Shown one piece after another: positions 9,402 through 18,575 of a DNA stretch of 21,958 bases. Every line of letters begins with the position of its first letter. Within the stretch, counting starts at the first letter, position 1. The stretch comes from Polysphondylium violaceum. Taxonomy: Eukaryota; Evosea; Eumycetozoa; Dictyosteliales; Dictyosteliaceae. The notes beneath the pieces were generated by a model, which was not told where the DNA came from, ran no database searches, and was given only the letters and a program-made list of their open reading frames with translations. The DNA lies in assembly GCA_000277445.1 (NCBI GenBank), contig AJWJ01000409.1, forward strand, positions 1 to 21,958, written 5' to 3'. A program made the translations under genes and the position numbers.

Positions 9402-10530
9402 ATGAAAAGTGTATATTTGTATATATTTGGTATAGCGTTACTAGCTAGTTTAGTGATTGGTGATTCAACACCTAGACCAACAGTGATGTGGCATGGTATG
9501 GGTGATACATGTTGTTATCCTTTTTCGTAAGTGTCATCTTCATCTACAAAATCATCAAAATCATGTGTTTGATATTAATGATAATAATAATTATTATTTA
9601 ATAATAGAATGGGTAGAATTAAAAAGTTGATTGAAAATGAAATACCTGGGATTTATGTAAATAGTATAGAGATTGGTGATAGTATTGCAGATGATGAGTT
9701 TAATTCATTTTTTAAAAATGTAAATGAACAAGTGGATATGGTGTGTAAGCAAATGAAAGCCGATCCCCAATTAAGCAATGGTTTCAACGCTATTGGTTTC
9801 TCTCAAGGTGGTCAATTCCTAAGAGCTTATGTAGAACGTTGTAATGATCCTCCTGTGTTTAGTATGTATTATTAGTGCTTGTTGTTGTGGGGGGATGGTG
9901 TATGTATTAATTGACACAAACAATATAGATTTAGTATCAGTAGGTGGCCAACACCAAGGTGTTTTTGGATTCCCAAATTGTGAAGTAACACCAGGACACA
10001 ATGTCAGTTTGTGTAATATGGTAAGAGAGCTCTTAAACTATGGAGTTTACACTGATATGGTTCAAAGTCATTTAGTTCAAGCTGAGTATTGGCAAGATCC
10101 AATGAAGTATGACGAATATTTGGAGAAAAGTCAATTCTTGGCAGATATAAACAATGCAAGATCTGTAAAGAATGAAACATATAAACTAAATTTCCAAAGT
10201 TTAAACCAATTGGCATTGGTACTCTTTACCCAAGATACAATGGTCATTCCAAGAGAAAGTGAGGTACTGTATCCTTTGTTTATAATCTATTCTACACACA
10301 TATACTAATATAACTCTGATTTCTAGTGGTTTGGATTCTATCAACCAAATACTTTGGATATTATTCCAATGGAAAAAACAGATCTTTATGTTGAGGATTG
10401 GATTGGTCTTCAATATTTGGATCAAAACAATAGAATAACAAAACTATCGTGTGATGGTAATCATTTACAATTTACCGATGATTGGTTTATTGAAAACCTG
10501 ATTCCATTCTTAAACAATACTGTCTATTAA
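9402..10530 (+). CDS. ppt1: Palmitoyl-protein thioesterase 1 (CLN1 homologue)
   Basis: Lysosomal/secreted enzyme that removes S-linked palmitate from proteins during their breakdown; loss of the human enzyme causes infantile neuronal ceroid lipofuscinosis. Exons 9402-9526, 9608-9861, 9929-10263 and 10327-10530 join in frame to 305 aa (human PPT1 is 306). A signal peptide covers about residues 1-20. Family landmarks are all present: WHGMGD near the start, PGIYV, the nucleophile Ser107 in GFSQGGQFLRA, SVGGQHQGVFG, LVQAEYWQDP, FLADIN, SEWFGFY and GNHLQF. The triad is Ser107, Asp229 (QDTMVIP) and His284. Exon junctions fall inside conserved blocks and restore them exactly, for example PVF-N-LVSVGGQ across intron 2, which supports the splicing. 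The introns are 81, 67 and 63 bp; the third has a weak GTACTG donor and the second carries a G6 run. No sign of damage. Confidence 0.97.
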
Positions 10531-10782
10531 AACAGGCAATTAATCTTTTTCAATCATCCAATAAATGTATTTTAGATATCTAAAGTTTGTTTGTTTGTTT
10601 AATTCGCTGGCACAGTGAAAATTTTTGAAATATACAAACCACACTTTACAAGAATAGTGGAAATTGGGTGTGGGTGTATTCAAATATCTATTGTTTGTCT
10701 TATATTCAACTCTAGATATGCATATGCATAATTTGTGTTTTATTAATAAAATAATACAAGAATTACATTTTAATCAAGAGAA
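10531..10782. other. Short intergenic region between ppt1 and the orphan gene
   Basis: 252 bp between genes on the same strand. It contains a TTTG repeat near 10587-10600 and ATGCATATGCAT-like alternating sequence near 10718-10728. No coding exon recognised; it should hold the terminator region of ppt1 and the promoter of the next gene. Confidence 0.4.
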
Positions 10783-11094
10783 ATGGATCAAACTTATAGT
10801 GTTTATAATCGAGAGACTGCTCAGAGGATTCAACATTTTTTCAACAGAGTGGCATTGGCGTATAGGCAAAATGCAATCCCAAGAGAAATGGCATTAGCAC
10901 TTTTAAACGCTACATTTGGACCTACTGAGGGACCAAGATATATAGAAGGAATAGATCTAATTGATAGACCCCTACCACCACTAACAGAAAACTTTAGTGT
11001 TGATGATCTAATGCGAGAATGTTATGATTTAAGAATATTAGCCATTGAATTTGCGGAAATACAAGAAGAAAGAAATAGGGGGCATCAGCAGTAA
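10783..11094 (+). CDS. 103-residue protein of unknown function
   Basis: I do not recognise this protein. It is an intronless frame starting MDQTYSVYNRETAQRIQ. The sequence is balanced, with no amino-acid runs, no signal peptide and no membrane segment, unlike shadow frames in this AT-rich DNA. It looks mainly helical: an N-terminal helix (about 10-45), a Pro/Gly-containing middle (FGPTEGPRYIEG, RPLPPL) and a C-terminal helix (about 70-97) rich in Glu, Leu and Ile, ending RNRGHQQ. The start is preceded by A-rich sequence as expected for a dictyostelid ATG. It lies 252 bp after ppt1 on the same strand and is convergent with the coiled-coil gene (stop to stop 135 bp). Codon use resembles the neighbours. 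Function cannot be inferred from context. Confidence 0.7.
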   Translation: MDQTYSVYNRETAQRIQHFFNRVALAYRQNAIPREMALALLNATFGPTEGPRYIEGIDLIDRPLPPLTENFSVDDLMRECYDLRILAIEFAEIQEERNRGHQQ

Positions 11095-11229
11095 ATAAAA
11101 GTCAACAAATACACGATATTTAAATAAAATACAAAGAGCACTAAACTGTTCCATTTTAAAAAAGTTTCATTTACTCATAATTTAAAAGATAATCTCTTTT
11201 TTTAAATTAATAAAAAAATATATATTTGT

Positions 11230-14130
11230 TTATTCTAAACTTTCATTAGAATTGTTGTTGTCATTTGTAATTTCAATACTTTTAGGAGTAGCAGGAGTAA
11301 CAACAATATTTTCAGCAGACATTAATTGATGCAAAGATTCAAAAGTTGGTTGATCAATACCATTTTTAGAGAGTAAAGATTTCAAGTAGGTATTTTCATT
11401 TTCCAATTTTGAAACTTGACTACCAAACAAACTAATGTCGTCGGTGAGTTGCATATTTTTCAAAATGTTTTCTTGAAGCATAATTTCCATTTTCTCTACA
11501 ATTTCACCAACAATTTTTGGATCATTGCTTCTCCAAAATGAACCAGATGCACCTCCCTTCATTCTCTTTGTTTTTTCATCTTCCGATGTTGCTCTACCAA
11601 GTTGAGTTCTGGAAATATAAAATCTCGTCAATTTAGTTTTCTTTTCCAATTCAGAAACAAGGGTGGCATTTTCACTTTCCAATAATCTAACTCTCTCCTC
11701 TAATTTGTATCTCTCTGTACCCAATTGACCAAGCTTTCTACCCAAAATCTCTAAATCTTGTTTTAATAATTCATTATTGTTATTGCTATTATTATTAACA
11801 ACAACTTGATTTGGATACATTGGGATATTATTATTTTTCATTGGTGAATTTAAATTAAAATCTCTAGATATTGATCTTGTATGTCTAGATGGTACTGGGG
11901 TTGCACTTGGGGTGGTTGGAAGAGAGTGACTAGATTGAGAAAGATTGGGCATTGATGGTGAACCAGTCATTGTGGTGAGGACATTGTTTGCAGATTGTGA
12001 TAGCTGGGATACAGAATCTCTTTCACGTGATAATTCAACTTTGAGATCTTTAATCATTTTTGCATTCTTTTTCTCTACAATCTTTTTCTCTGTCTCTGCA
12101 TCTTGTAGTGCTACTTGAAGCTCTACAATCTTTTCACAAGTTTCTTTGTAGTCAGCTTTAGTTTTTTCAAATTCTGGTTCAATAGCGACCAATTTCTCTT
12201 TGATCTCTTTGATTTCCATTTCCATTTGTTCAATGACTTGGTTCTTTTCCAAAATTTGATCTGGTAAATCAACTAAACCTTGTAATTGATTTTCGAATGA
12301 CTCAATTTTACTAGATTGTTCTTTTTCAATTTCAATTTTAGATGCAAGCTCTTTATCTACTTTTTCATATTTTTCATTTAATTGATTCAAATTGGATTCC
12401 AAATTTAGGATTGATGAATTTAATGATTCAATTTCTTTTGATGATTCAAGTTTTTCTTTTTCCAATGCTTGATTTGTTTTTTCCAAGTTTGAGAAATTTA
12501 AAGTTAAAACATTAAATTGTTCTGTAAGAGAATCAAAACTTTTTCTTTCCATTGCCAATTTATCAGAGAGGTTTTTAATTTGAGTGGTTTGTGATTCTTG
12601 TTGCGATATGTTATTTTCAATATCAGTTTGACTTGATAACAATAATCTTTTGCTCTCTTCCAATTGAATTTCCAAATTTGAAATTTGTTTAGAGAGATTT
12701 GCCATCTCTTGGGATTTTAATTGTAAATTTTCATCACGAAGTAAAACTTCTTGAGTGACTTGATTATATTTTTCCAAATATTCGTCTCTAGATAATTTAA
12801 ATATATTTGATTTATCTTGAGCATCGGAAAGCTGTCTTTCAAAATCCAATTTAATGTCTTTGATTTCATTTTCTTTTTCCTCTAGTTTCTTTTTCTCTTT
12901 TTCCAAAGATTCCTCCAACAATGAAATGGATTCATGGAAATTCTTTGAGGTAGTCAAGGTGTTGGTTTCAATGTTTTGAATCAATTTGCTTGATTGTTCC
13001 TTTTCGTTTTGTAAATTTTGAATCTCTTGATTGAGTTTTTGAATCTCTTGATCATATCTCTCTTCAATTTTAACACGATTAATTTCGGCACTTCTGTGTT
13101 TTTCTTGAAATTGATTGGATTGAATATTCAATTGCTCAATGGTTGATAGATGTTGTTTAATTTCATTTTGGAGCTTATTTGTAATTGAATCATTATCTCT
13201 AACTTGTTCCATTAAATTTTTCAATGTATCTAAAAGCTTTTGTTTCTCTTGATCAACAGCGACAACATTAATCTCTGGTTCTCCCAATGGATGAAAAATT
13301 GCTTCCTTTGGAGATAAGGATGGTGTAGGTAGAGGTGGTGTAGTTGGTACACTATTTGTAAATAATTCAATAATTTTACTTTTTAAATTATCACTGTTTT
13401 GTTCTGGTTGTTCAATAATTGATAAAATTGATTCCAAAGATATATTACTATTATGACTATTTGTTGTATTATTACTTTCGCTACTAGAATTTAATGAATT
13501 ATTGCTATTGGTAACAACTTTATTTTCCAATTCTTCTTTTGAACAATGTAACTCTGCTACTTCAATTTGTAATTTTCGAATAATATTTTGTTGATCTTCA
13601 CTTTTAACAACCTATAATAATTAATTCAATTATAATTAATATTAAATATGTGATACATAATTTATAGTCATAATGCTAATTACATTTTGTAAAAGATCTT
13701 TTTTTAATAAGAGAATTTGCTCTTCTAATTGTGAATTTGTTTCAAATAAACTTTTAATATTATGTTTTAAAGCTTCATTTTGTTCTTTATGTACTATAGT
13801 ATTTTCTTCGATAGTTTTCTTTAAAATTTCATTCTCTTCATTTAATTTACCCTTATCTTTAGCTTTGTTTACAATGTCACTAAAAAATGATGTTTTATTT
13901 TTACCATTATTATTATTATGACTGACTTCCTCGACTTGATCTTTTAAACTTTTAATCTCTATAAATAGAATATTTATTAATACTCACGAACCACTTTTTA
14001 AAATATATCACTACTCTAACTTACCTGATTGATATTTCTTTTCTCTTTCAGAAGACTCATATTTATATCTTTTAAGATCAATAAGTTGTTCTTGTAAAAG
14101 ATTAAAATCTTCGTCACTAAAGCCTGCCAT
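11230..14130 (-). CDS. Large coiled-coil protein, possibly CCDC186/CCCP-1-like
   Basis: Exons 14025-14130, 13684-13958 and 11230-13611 join in frame (GTAAGT...TATAG, GTAATT...TATAG; 66 and 72 bp) to 920 aa starting MAGFSDEDFNLL. The N-terminal 150 residues are helical and charged. A Ser/Asn/Pro-rich linker (about 155-230) leads into a long heptad-rich coiled coil (about 235-660) full of Glu, Lys, Gln and Leu. A Ser/Thr/Pro-rich linker (about 660-740) follows, then a conserved-looking segment (about 742-880) with GTERYKLEERVRLLESEN, ELEKKTKLTRFYISR, KMKGGASG-like and ILKNMQLTDDISLFGS motifs. This end resembles the C-terminal region of CCDC186 (C. elegans CCCP-1), a Golgi/dense-core-vesicle coiled-coil protein; that match is from memory and tentative. 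No GRIP domain, membrane helix or signal peptide is seen. A scaffold or tethering role is inference. Confidence 0.88.
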
Positions 14131-14853
14131 TTATTTATTTTTACAATATTGATACAAAAAATGTTTACTAATCCTACTAATACTACTAAAACTAAATACT
14201 ATTACTTGTTTTCTATTTTACATAAAATAATTTGTTTTAAATAAAAAAACAATGTTTTAAAATATGGGGGAGTGGTGTGATGTGATCAAAATAAAATAAA
14301 TATATTTAGCAATGATTTGATTGTGAATAATAATGATGATGATAAAAATATCAAATGATATATAAACAATTTAAAGATCTATCACTATACTCTCTTGGTT
14401 TATAGATATATCTTTATATAGGGAAGTAGTGTGTGATGTGGTGGTGTTGTGTAAGTCATAAACAATAACAATGAGTGAGATGAATGATATTTGATTTTGT
14501 GAATGTGAATTGAATCTTTTAGATTAATAAACAACACAACAAAATAATAATAATAATAACAAATTTTGTTTGTTGACTGTGGGGTGGTTTGTAAAACAGA
14601 GTGTGTGAGATATAAATAATAATAACAAATTTTTCAAAAACTTTTGAATGTAAAACAATGTATATATATCTCTCTCTCCCTGTAATGTGCAAATACAGAA
14701 ATAATCAACACTTTGCTTTCTAAAAAGTACTCTTTAGTCTGTTATGTTTTGATGTGTTGTGGATTTGTTGCAAAAATAAAATAAAAAAAAAAAACTTTTC
14801 CGTGAGGAGGTTGGGTATTTTTATCAAAAATTTTAAAAAAAAAACAATCAATT
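14131..14853. promoter_or_regulatory. Upstream region of the coiled-coil gene, with G/T-rich boxes
   Basis: About 720 bp of non-coding sequence. It contains three G/T-rich segments: 14264-14285 (GGGGGAGTGGTGTGATGTG), about 14421-14452 (GGGAAGTAGTGTGTGATGTGG and GTGGTGTTGTG) and 14577-14610 (GTGGGGTGGTTTGT, GAGTGTGTGAG). A TC-rich tract lies at about 14670-14680. These G/T blocks could be sites for a GBF-like developmental regulator of the minus-strand gene starting at 14130. No RNA gene seen. Confidence 0.4.
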
Positions 14854-15390
14854 TCATTTGAAAAGATGATGGTGATTGTTTTTTTTATTCACACACGACA
14901 TAATATGACACTTTTTTTGAAATTGATTAAAACTCAAATTATCTAGAAAATTTGATTGATTTTCTGTTTGATTACCACCATCTTTTTTTTTTAAAAAAAT
15001 AGAATAAACATCGTTTTTATTGTTTTTTTATGATAAAACTTACGTATATCGATTGTAGTTCTTTGGTTGTGGTGTAAATTATTATTGCTATTATTACTAT
15101 TATTTAAATTTGTTTGTCGGCTTTAAATGATATATTTTACTATATTAAATAAACTAAATAAATTAAATAAATAATGTGAAATATGAGTGAGTGGAGTGTG
15201 TAGGTGTATGAATGTGTATATGTAACCAAAAGTAAATTTAATATTATATCTAATAAAAGATTAATAAAAACAAACTAATAATACAAAATACATGTTGTAG
15301 TTGTTGTTGTTCTTCTTTTCCAAATAAATATTTCAATCCTTCATCGAGAGTATTTGAAAACACAATTTGATCAATCCGCCGAGATTTCAT
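14854..15390 (-). CDS. Possible overlooked multi-exon gene (short exons)
   Basis: Three short coding-looking segments, too short to stand out as single frames. Segment A, 15292-15390, starts at an ATG and reads MKSRRIDQIVFSNTLDEGLK then YLFGKEEQQQLQH, ending at a possible GTATTT donor. Segment B, 15044-15120, reads RQTNLNNSNNSNNNLHHNQR then TTIDI and ends at a perfect GTAAGT donor. Segment C, 14854-14981, follows a 62-bp intron ending AAAAG and continues in phase as H-GGNQTENQSNFLDNLSFNQF, ending at a stop. B to C is well supported by phase and signal; A to B is not in phase with the obvious sites, so an extra exon or other junction is needed. Upstream of A, 15485-15540 on the minus strand is CAAA-rich, like a 5' leader. 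No known domain. This is an inference that needs transcript support. Confidence 0.3.
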
Positions 15391-16037
15391 AGTTTTAAAA
15401 AATTCATTGTTTCAGATATTTGAATAGATTCTCTTTTGATAATATTAAAAAAAGAGTTGAACAAACTTGAACATTCATACAATTTTCATTCTTGTTTTGT
15501 TTGTTTTGTTTGTTTGTTTGGTTGGTGATGTTGTTCTATGTATTTGTTTGTGTTTTTTTCAAAAGATAAAAGTTGTTTATTAATACTCGTTTCATAAAAT
15601 TCATATTTGAGGGATGGGCATTTGCACACTTGACAATGGGGAGGGGGTTGGAGGGAACTTGTTCTTGTCTTGCCAATGGATTTGAGTCAGTAAAAAAAAA
15701 AGAAAAGGTCGTTAATAGGATAAGGATAGTTTTTTTCTTCTTTAACAAGCTAGATAGCTTGGTACAAATATAAATACTATAATAACATAGAGTAATAATA
15801 ATTAAAGAGTAAATGATTATGATGAATAATAATATAGCAAGAGTAGGACACTAATGATCTTTGGAACTTTAAAAATAATAATAATGATGATGAGGGATGA
15901 TGATAATACTAATAATAATAATAATAAGACAAAATGTAGGAAGGAAATAATGATTGACAATCAATCAGTTGCAATGAAAGTGTGTGTTGTTGGTAGTGAT
16001 GGTGATTGTAAAGATTGTTGGGGTTGATATAGTTGGT
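15391..16037. other. Intergenic region downstream of tra2 with a G-rich block
   Basis: About 650 bp. On the minus strand it should carry the tra2 3' untranslated region (just below 16038), then a promoter-like zone for the possible gene below 15390. It contains (AAT)n runs near 15800-15925, a G-rich block at 15611-15655, a CAAA-repeat leader-like tract at 15493-15535 (seen as GTTT on the plus strand), and an AAGCTAGATAGCTT palindrome at 15747-15760. Frames of about 70 codons at 15536-15773 on both strands overlap each other and look non-coding. Confidence 0.4.
15611..15655 (+). promoter_or_regulatory. G-rich block, possible quadruplex or promoter box
   Basis: The plus strand carries GGGATGGG (15611-15618) and, 19 bases later, GGGGAGGGGGTTGGAGGG (15638-15655). 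This is strikingly G-rich for an otherwise AT-rich intergenic stretch. It is C-rich on the minus strand, about 70-120 bp upstream of a leader-like CAAA tract, which would fit a promoter of a minus-strand gene. Confidence 0.35.
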
Positions 16038-17152
16038 TTATCTAGAGTAGTTTATTAATGTTAGTGATTTTCATATTATTTGATGATAAACAAACATATA
16101 AATGCAAAACTTACCTGTATCTACGGTCATCATCTCTATATCTATCTCTGTCATCTCTCATTCTATCTTCTCTGTATCTATCGTCTCTGTATCTATCTCC
16201 ACCTCTGTCGTCTCTGTATCTGTCTTCTCTGTATCTGTCACCGCCTCTATCGTCTCTGTATCTATCTTCTCTGTATCTATCTCCACCTCTTTCATCTCTG
16301 TATCTATCCTCTCTGTATCTGTCACCTCCTCTATAGTTATCTCTGCCGTATGGAGAGTATCTTGGTGGTGATCTTCTAGAATCATATCTTCTGTAAAATG
16401 TATTAGTATATAGATACAACGCATGCTACAACAATATATTGTGTAATGTTTAGTACTTACGGATTACCATAATATTTGCCTGGAGTTGGGTCATGTGGTT
16501 TCTTGGTAGCAGAGAAATCAGTACGAATTTGTTTACCGTGTAATTCCTACATTTATAAATGAATATTAGTATATGTATATGTATGTTTGTAAAGGCTAGT
16601 TAAATATACTTACTAAACCTTGAGTTTCATCTTTGGCTCTAGAGGCATCATCCTTCAAGTCAAAATAGACAAAACCAAAACATTTTGAACGACCAGTCTT
16701 TCTATCCATAATAAGATCAACATGATCAATCTTACCAAATCTAGAAAACTCATTCTTCAAATCCTTATCAGTAGTAGAAGGACTTAGACCAAATACACCC
16801 AAAACTCTACTTGGTGATGCAGTCTATATATATTGTATTGGGATATTTGTTTGTTAATAGTTGATCATCATATGAATATATTTATACATGTAATAACAAA
16901 AAAACATACATTGGCTAATCTATTTCTGTATTCACCATTTTCAGTTCTAGCTTCGCCAAAACGTTCTCTCTTTGGAGAAAGGTTACTTGGTGAACGATCT
17001 CTTGGTGGTGATCTACCTCTAGCAGGTGATCCTCTTGGTGAAATGGGTCTTGGTGAACGATCTCTGCTTCTTGATCCGTCACGAATACCATTTCCGTTTC
17101 TTGGACTGGGTGAACGTCCTCTAATATCAGATGGTGCAAGATCTGATTCCAT
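16038..17152 (-). CDS. tra2: Transformer-2 type SR splicing factor (RS-RRM-RS)
   Basis: Nuclear RNA-binding regulator of pre-mRNA splicing. Exons 16910-17152, 16614-16823, 16461-16546, 16115-16390 and 16038-16041 join in phase to 272 aa; all introns have GTAAGT or GTATGT donors. Residues 1-80 form an Arg/Ser/Pro-rich domain (RSPSPRNGNG, SRSRDRSPRP). One RRM spans about 88-165 with RNP2 LGVFGL and RNP1 KCFGFVYF (128-135). The linker DFSATKKPHDPTPGKYYGNP is the hallmark of TRA2 (animal form DFSITKRPHTPTPG). The C-terminal domain is not RS but RGGDRYREDRYRDD repeats (200-255) and an Arg/Asp tail, that is, alternating basic and acidic residues. The last intron (16042-16114) sits at the stop codon: spliced mRNA reads AG|A-TAA, unspliced reads AGG-TAA, so both encode the same ...RYR end. 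That could make retention of this intron a silent regulatory option. Confidence 0.94.
16165..16332. repeat. 42-bp tandem repeat, 4 copies, coding
   Basis: Four 14-residue units of RGGDRYREDRYRD(E/D) within the last large exon of the TRA2-like gene (residues 200-213, 214-227, 228-241, 242-255). Units differ by a few codons. The period is a multiple of three, so the number of units may vary among strains. Confidence 0.9.
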
Positions 17153-17490
17153 TATGTGTGCGTGTGTTGTAATAGATATATAAAACTACTATACGACTAC
17201 TTAGGATATAATTAAAATAAAACTACTCTACAATAAATATTTATATTACGACTGACTACTCAATGATATATCTAATGATAAAAATAGAGTGTGATTGATA
17301 TAAATATATATTTATAAAAGATGTTGAGAGTTTATGATATAAATGAAAAAAAAAAAAAAAAAAAAATTAGGAAAAAATCGCAATTTTTGAAAGTTGAAAA
17401 TTTGTCAATAATGAAAAAAAATTGGAAAAAAAAAAAAAAAATAGAGTGGCGCTGATGTGTTTGGTGAAATCACATGTGATGAAAAAACAA

Positions 17491-17510
17491 AAGGGGTAAC
17501 GTACCCCCTT
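17491..17510. repeat. Short hairpin, GGGGTA/TACCCC
   Basis: AAGGGGTA-ACG-TACCCCCTT forms a stem of six perfect pairs (GGGGTA/TACCCC) around a 3-base loop, extendable to about eight pairs with one bulged C. It is GC-rich in an AT-rich intergenic region, about 340 bp upstream of the TRA2-like start. Confidence 0.6.
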
Positions 17511-17690
17511 CTGCTCGACTACTCATGATTAATTGAAATTTTAATATCTTTAAAAGTCTATTTTCCATGATAATACACAATGATATGTGCACATAATTTA
17601 TATTTCTTTCTACGTTGGCTCTTGATCAGTAAGGTGCCTCTAGAAAAGGAGACTTGACGAAGTGGTTTTTCTTCTTTATTAAAGCACTTT

Positions 17691-17759
17691 ACTCCTCTGA
17701 TTCACTCCTCAAATGACTGTTTCAGGTAAATGAATAACAATGCAACGAATCAGGGGAGT
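17691..17759. repeat. 13-bp near-perfect inverted repeat (possible RNA hairpin)
   Basis: ACTCCTCTGATTC at 17691-17703 pairs with GAATCAGGGGAGT at 17747-17759. All 13 positions pair on the plus-strand RNA, one as a T-G (U-G) wobble. The loop is 43 bases. Outside the stem CACT (17686-17689) can pair with AGTG (17765-17768) across an internal loop. Confidence 0.65.
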
Positions 17760-17995
17760 GGTGTAGTGACCTGCAGGAGGGATCATCATTACTTTTATAT
17801 CTCCACTCCGTTTTCGATTTGAGAAAAAAAATAGTCCTTGGCAAAAAAAAAAAAAAAAAAAAGTAAAATTGAGAAAGAGATATTAATAGAATCAAAGAGA
17901 TAAACCTCAAAAAGATTTGTAGGGTATGATATCGCAATAAATAAACAACATTGAGTAGTATTGTATAGTTGTATAAATTTAAAAATATTATTTTT

Positions 17996-18575
17996 TTATA
18001 TAATTGGTTTCTTTTTCTTTTTGGCAGCTAAAGCTTTTACTTTGCTTTGGTGAATCTTTTGATATTTTTGTTTGACAATTTTATGAATACGGACACCATT
18101 GTCTGATGATGAACCAGTCTTTGCTACTTTGTTTGATTCTTCCATGGCTTCATCTTCACTATCACTTTCATCAAACTTGCTAGTTTGTTTGACTTGAATT
18201 TTATCGGTTTCCATACTGCTACCAGATTCGGTAGTTGATTCTTTTTCTTTATTTAAAACTTGTAATTCGGGTGGTATATTTAATTCTATTTATATATTTG
18301 AATAGTAATCATAATTATTATTATAACAATTTGATTATTAATGTAATGATTAAATGATGAATGATTAGTTTTTGATAATGATTAAAACTTTGATGGGTTG
18401 ATTTTAAATATAACAATAAAAGATATATACCATCAGCTTTAACTCTTTGTCCATCTGTATGACTATCTCTTTTAGCTATAATTTCATCTAATCTATTTTG
18501 TTCAAAAACTTTGAGTTTATCAGCTTTAACTCTTTGATTTCTAGCTCTTCTTTTTGATCTAACTGATCTTGCCAT
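17996..18575 (-). CDS. LLP/UPF0642-type small basic nucleolar protein (DUF2423)
   Basis: Exons 18431-18575 and 17996-18285 join through a 145-bp intron (GTATAT...AATAG) to 144 aa. The N-terminus MARSVRSKRRARNQRVKADK fits the MAKS(L/V)RSK...R...R start of the LLP homologue/YBL028C family (DUF2423), small basic nuclear or nucleolar proteins linked to ribosome biogenesis. The middle is acidic and Ser-rich (FDESDSEDEAMEES), and the tail is Lys-rich (HKIVKQKYQKIHQSKVKALA then AKKKKK), like the basic tail of LLPH. The QRVKAD motif occurs twice (residues 14-19 and 43-48), reflecting a duplicated 18-mer in the DNA. The start is the first ATG of the frame. The gene is divergent from the GRAM-domain gene. 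Family assignment is by pattern; moderate confidence. Confidence 0.82.

Larger units (their letters stand above)
17153..17995. promoter_or_regulatory. Upstream region of tra2 with a GC-richer structured island
   Basis: About 840 bp between the TRA2-like start and the 3' end of the next minus-strand gene. Near the gene it is AT-rich with A-runs (about 17347-17366 and 17427-17441). At about 17450-17820 the composition becomes clearly more GC-rich without a long open frame. This island holds a hairpin at 17491-17510 and a 13-bp inverted repeat at 17691-17703/17747-17759. A run of 20 A follows near 17843-17862. I found no protein gene; an unannotated structured RNA or a complex promoter is possible. 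Confidence 0.45.

Noticed and set aside
15536-15773. Overlapping 66-70-codon frames on both strands
   Set aside because: They overlap each other, use runs of Phe/Lys, and coincide with a G-rich block and T tracts; no splice or domain support.
16058-16424. Long plus-strand and alternate minus-strand frames over the TRA2-like tail
   Set aside because: They are shadows of the 42-bp repeat, whose period divisible by three keeps several frames open.
17716-17793. C/D snoRNA candidate on the minus strand (ATGATGA then CTGA)
   Set aside because: Boxes exist, but there is no terminal stem and no C'/D' pair; short boxes recur often by chance.
17843-17862. A20 run read as a retroelement poly-A tail
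   Set aside because: A and T runs of this size are common throughout the window, and no SINE or LINE body or target-site duplication was visible.
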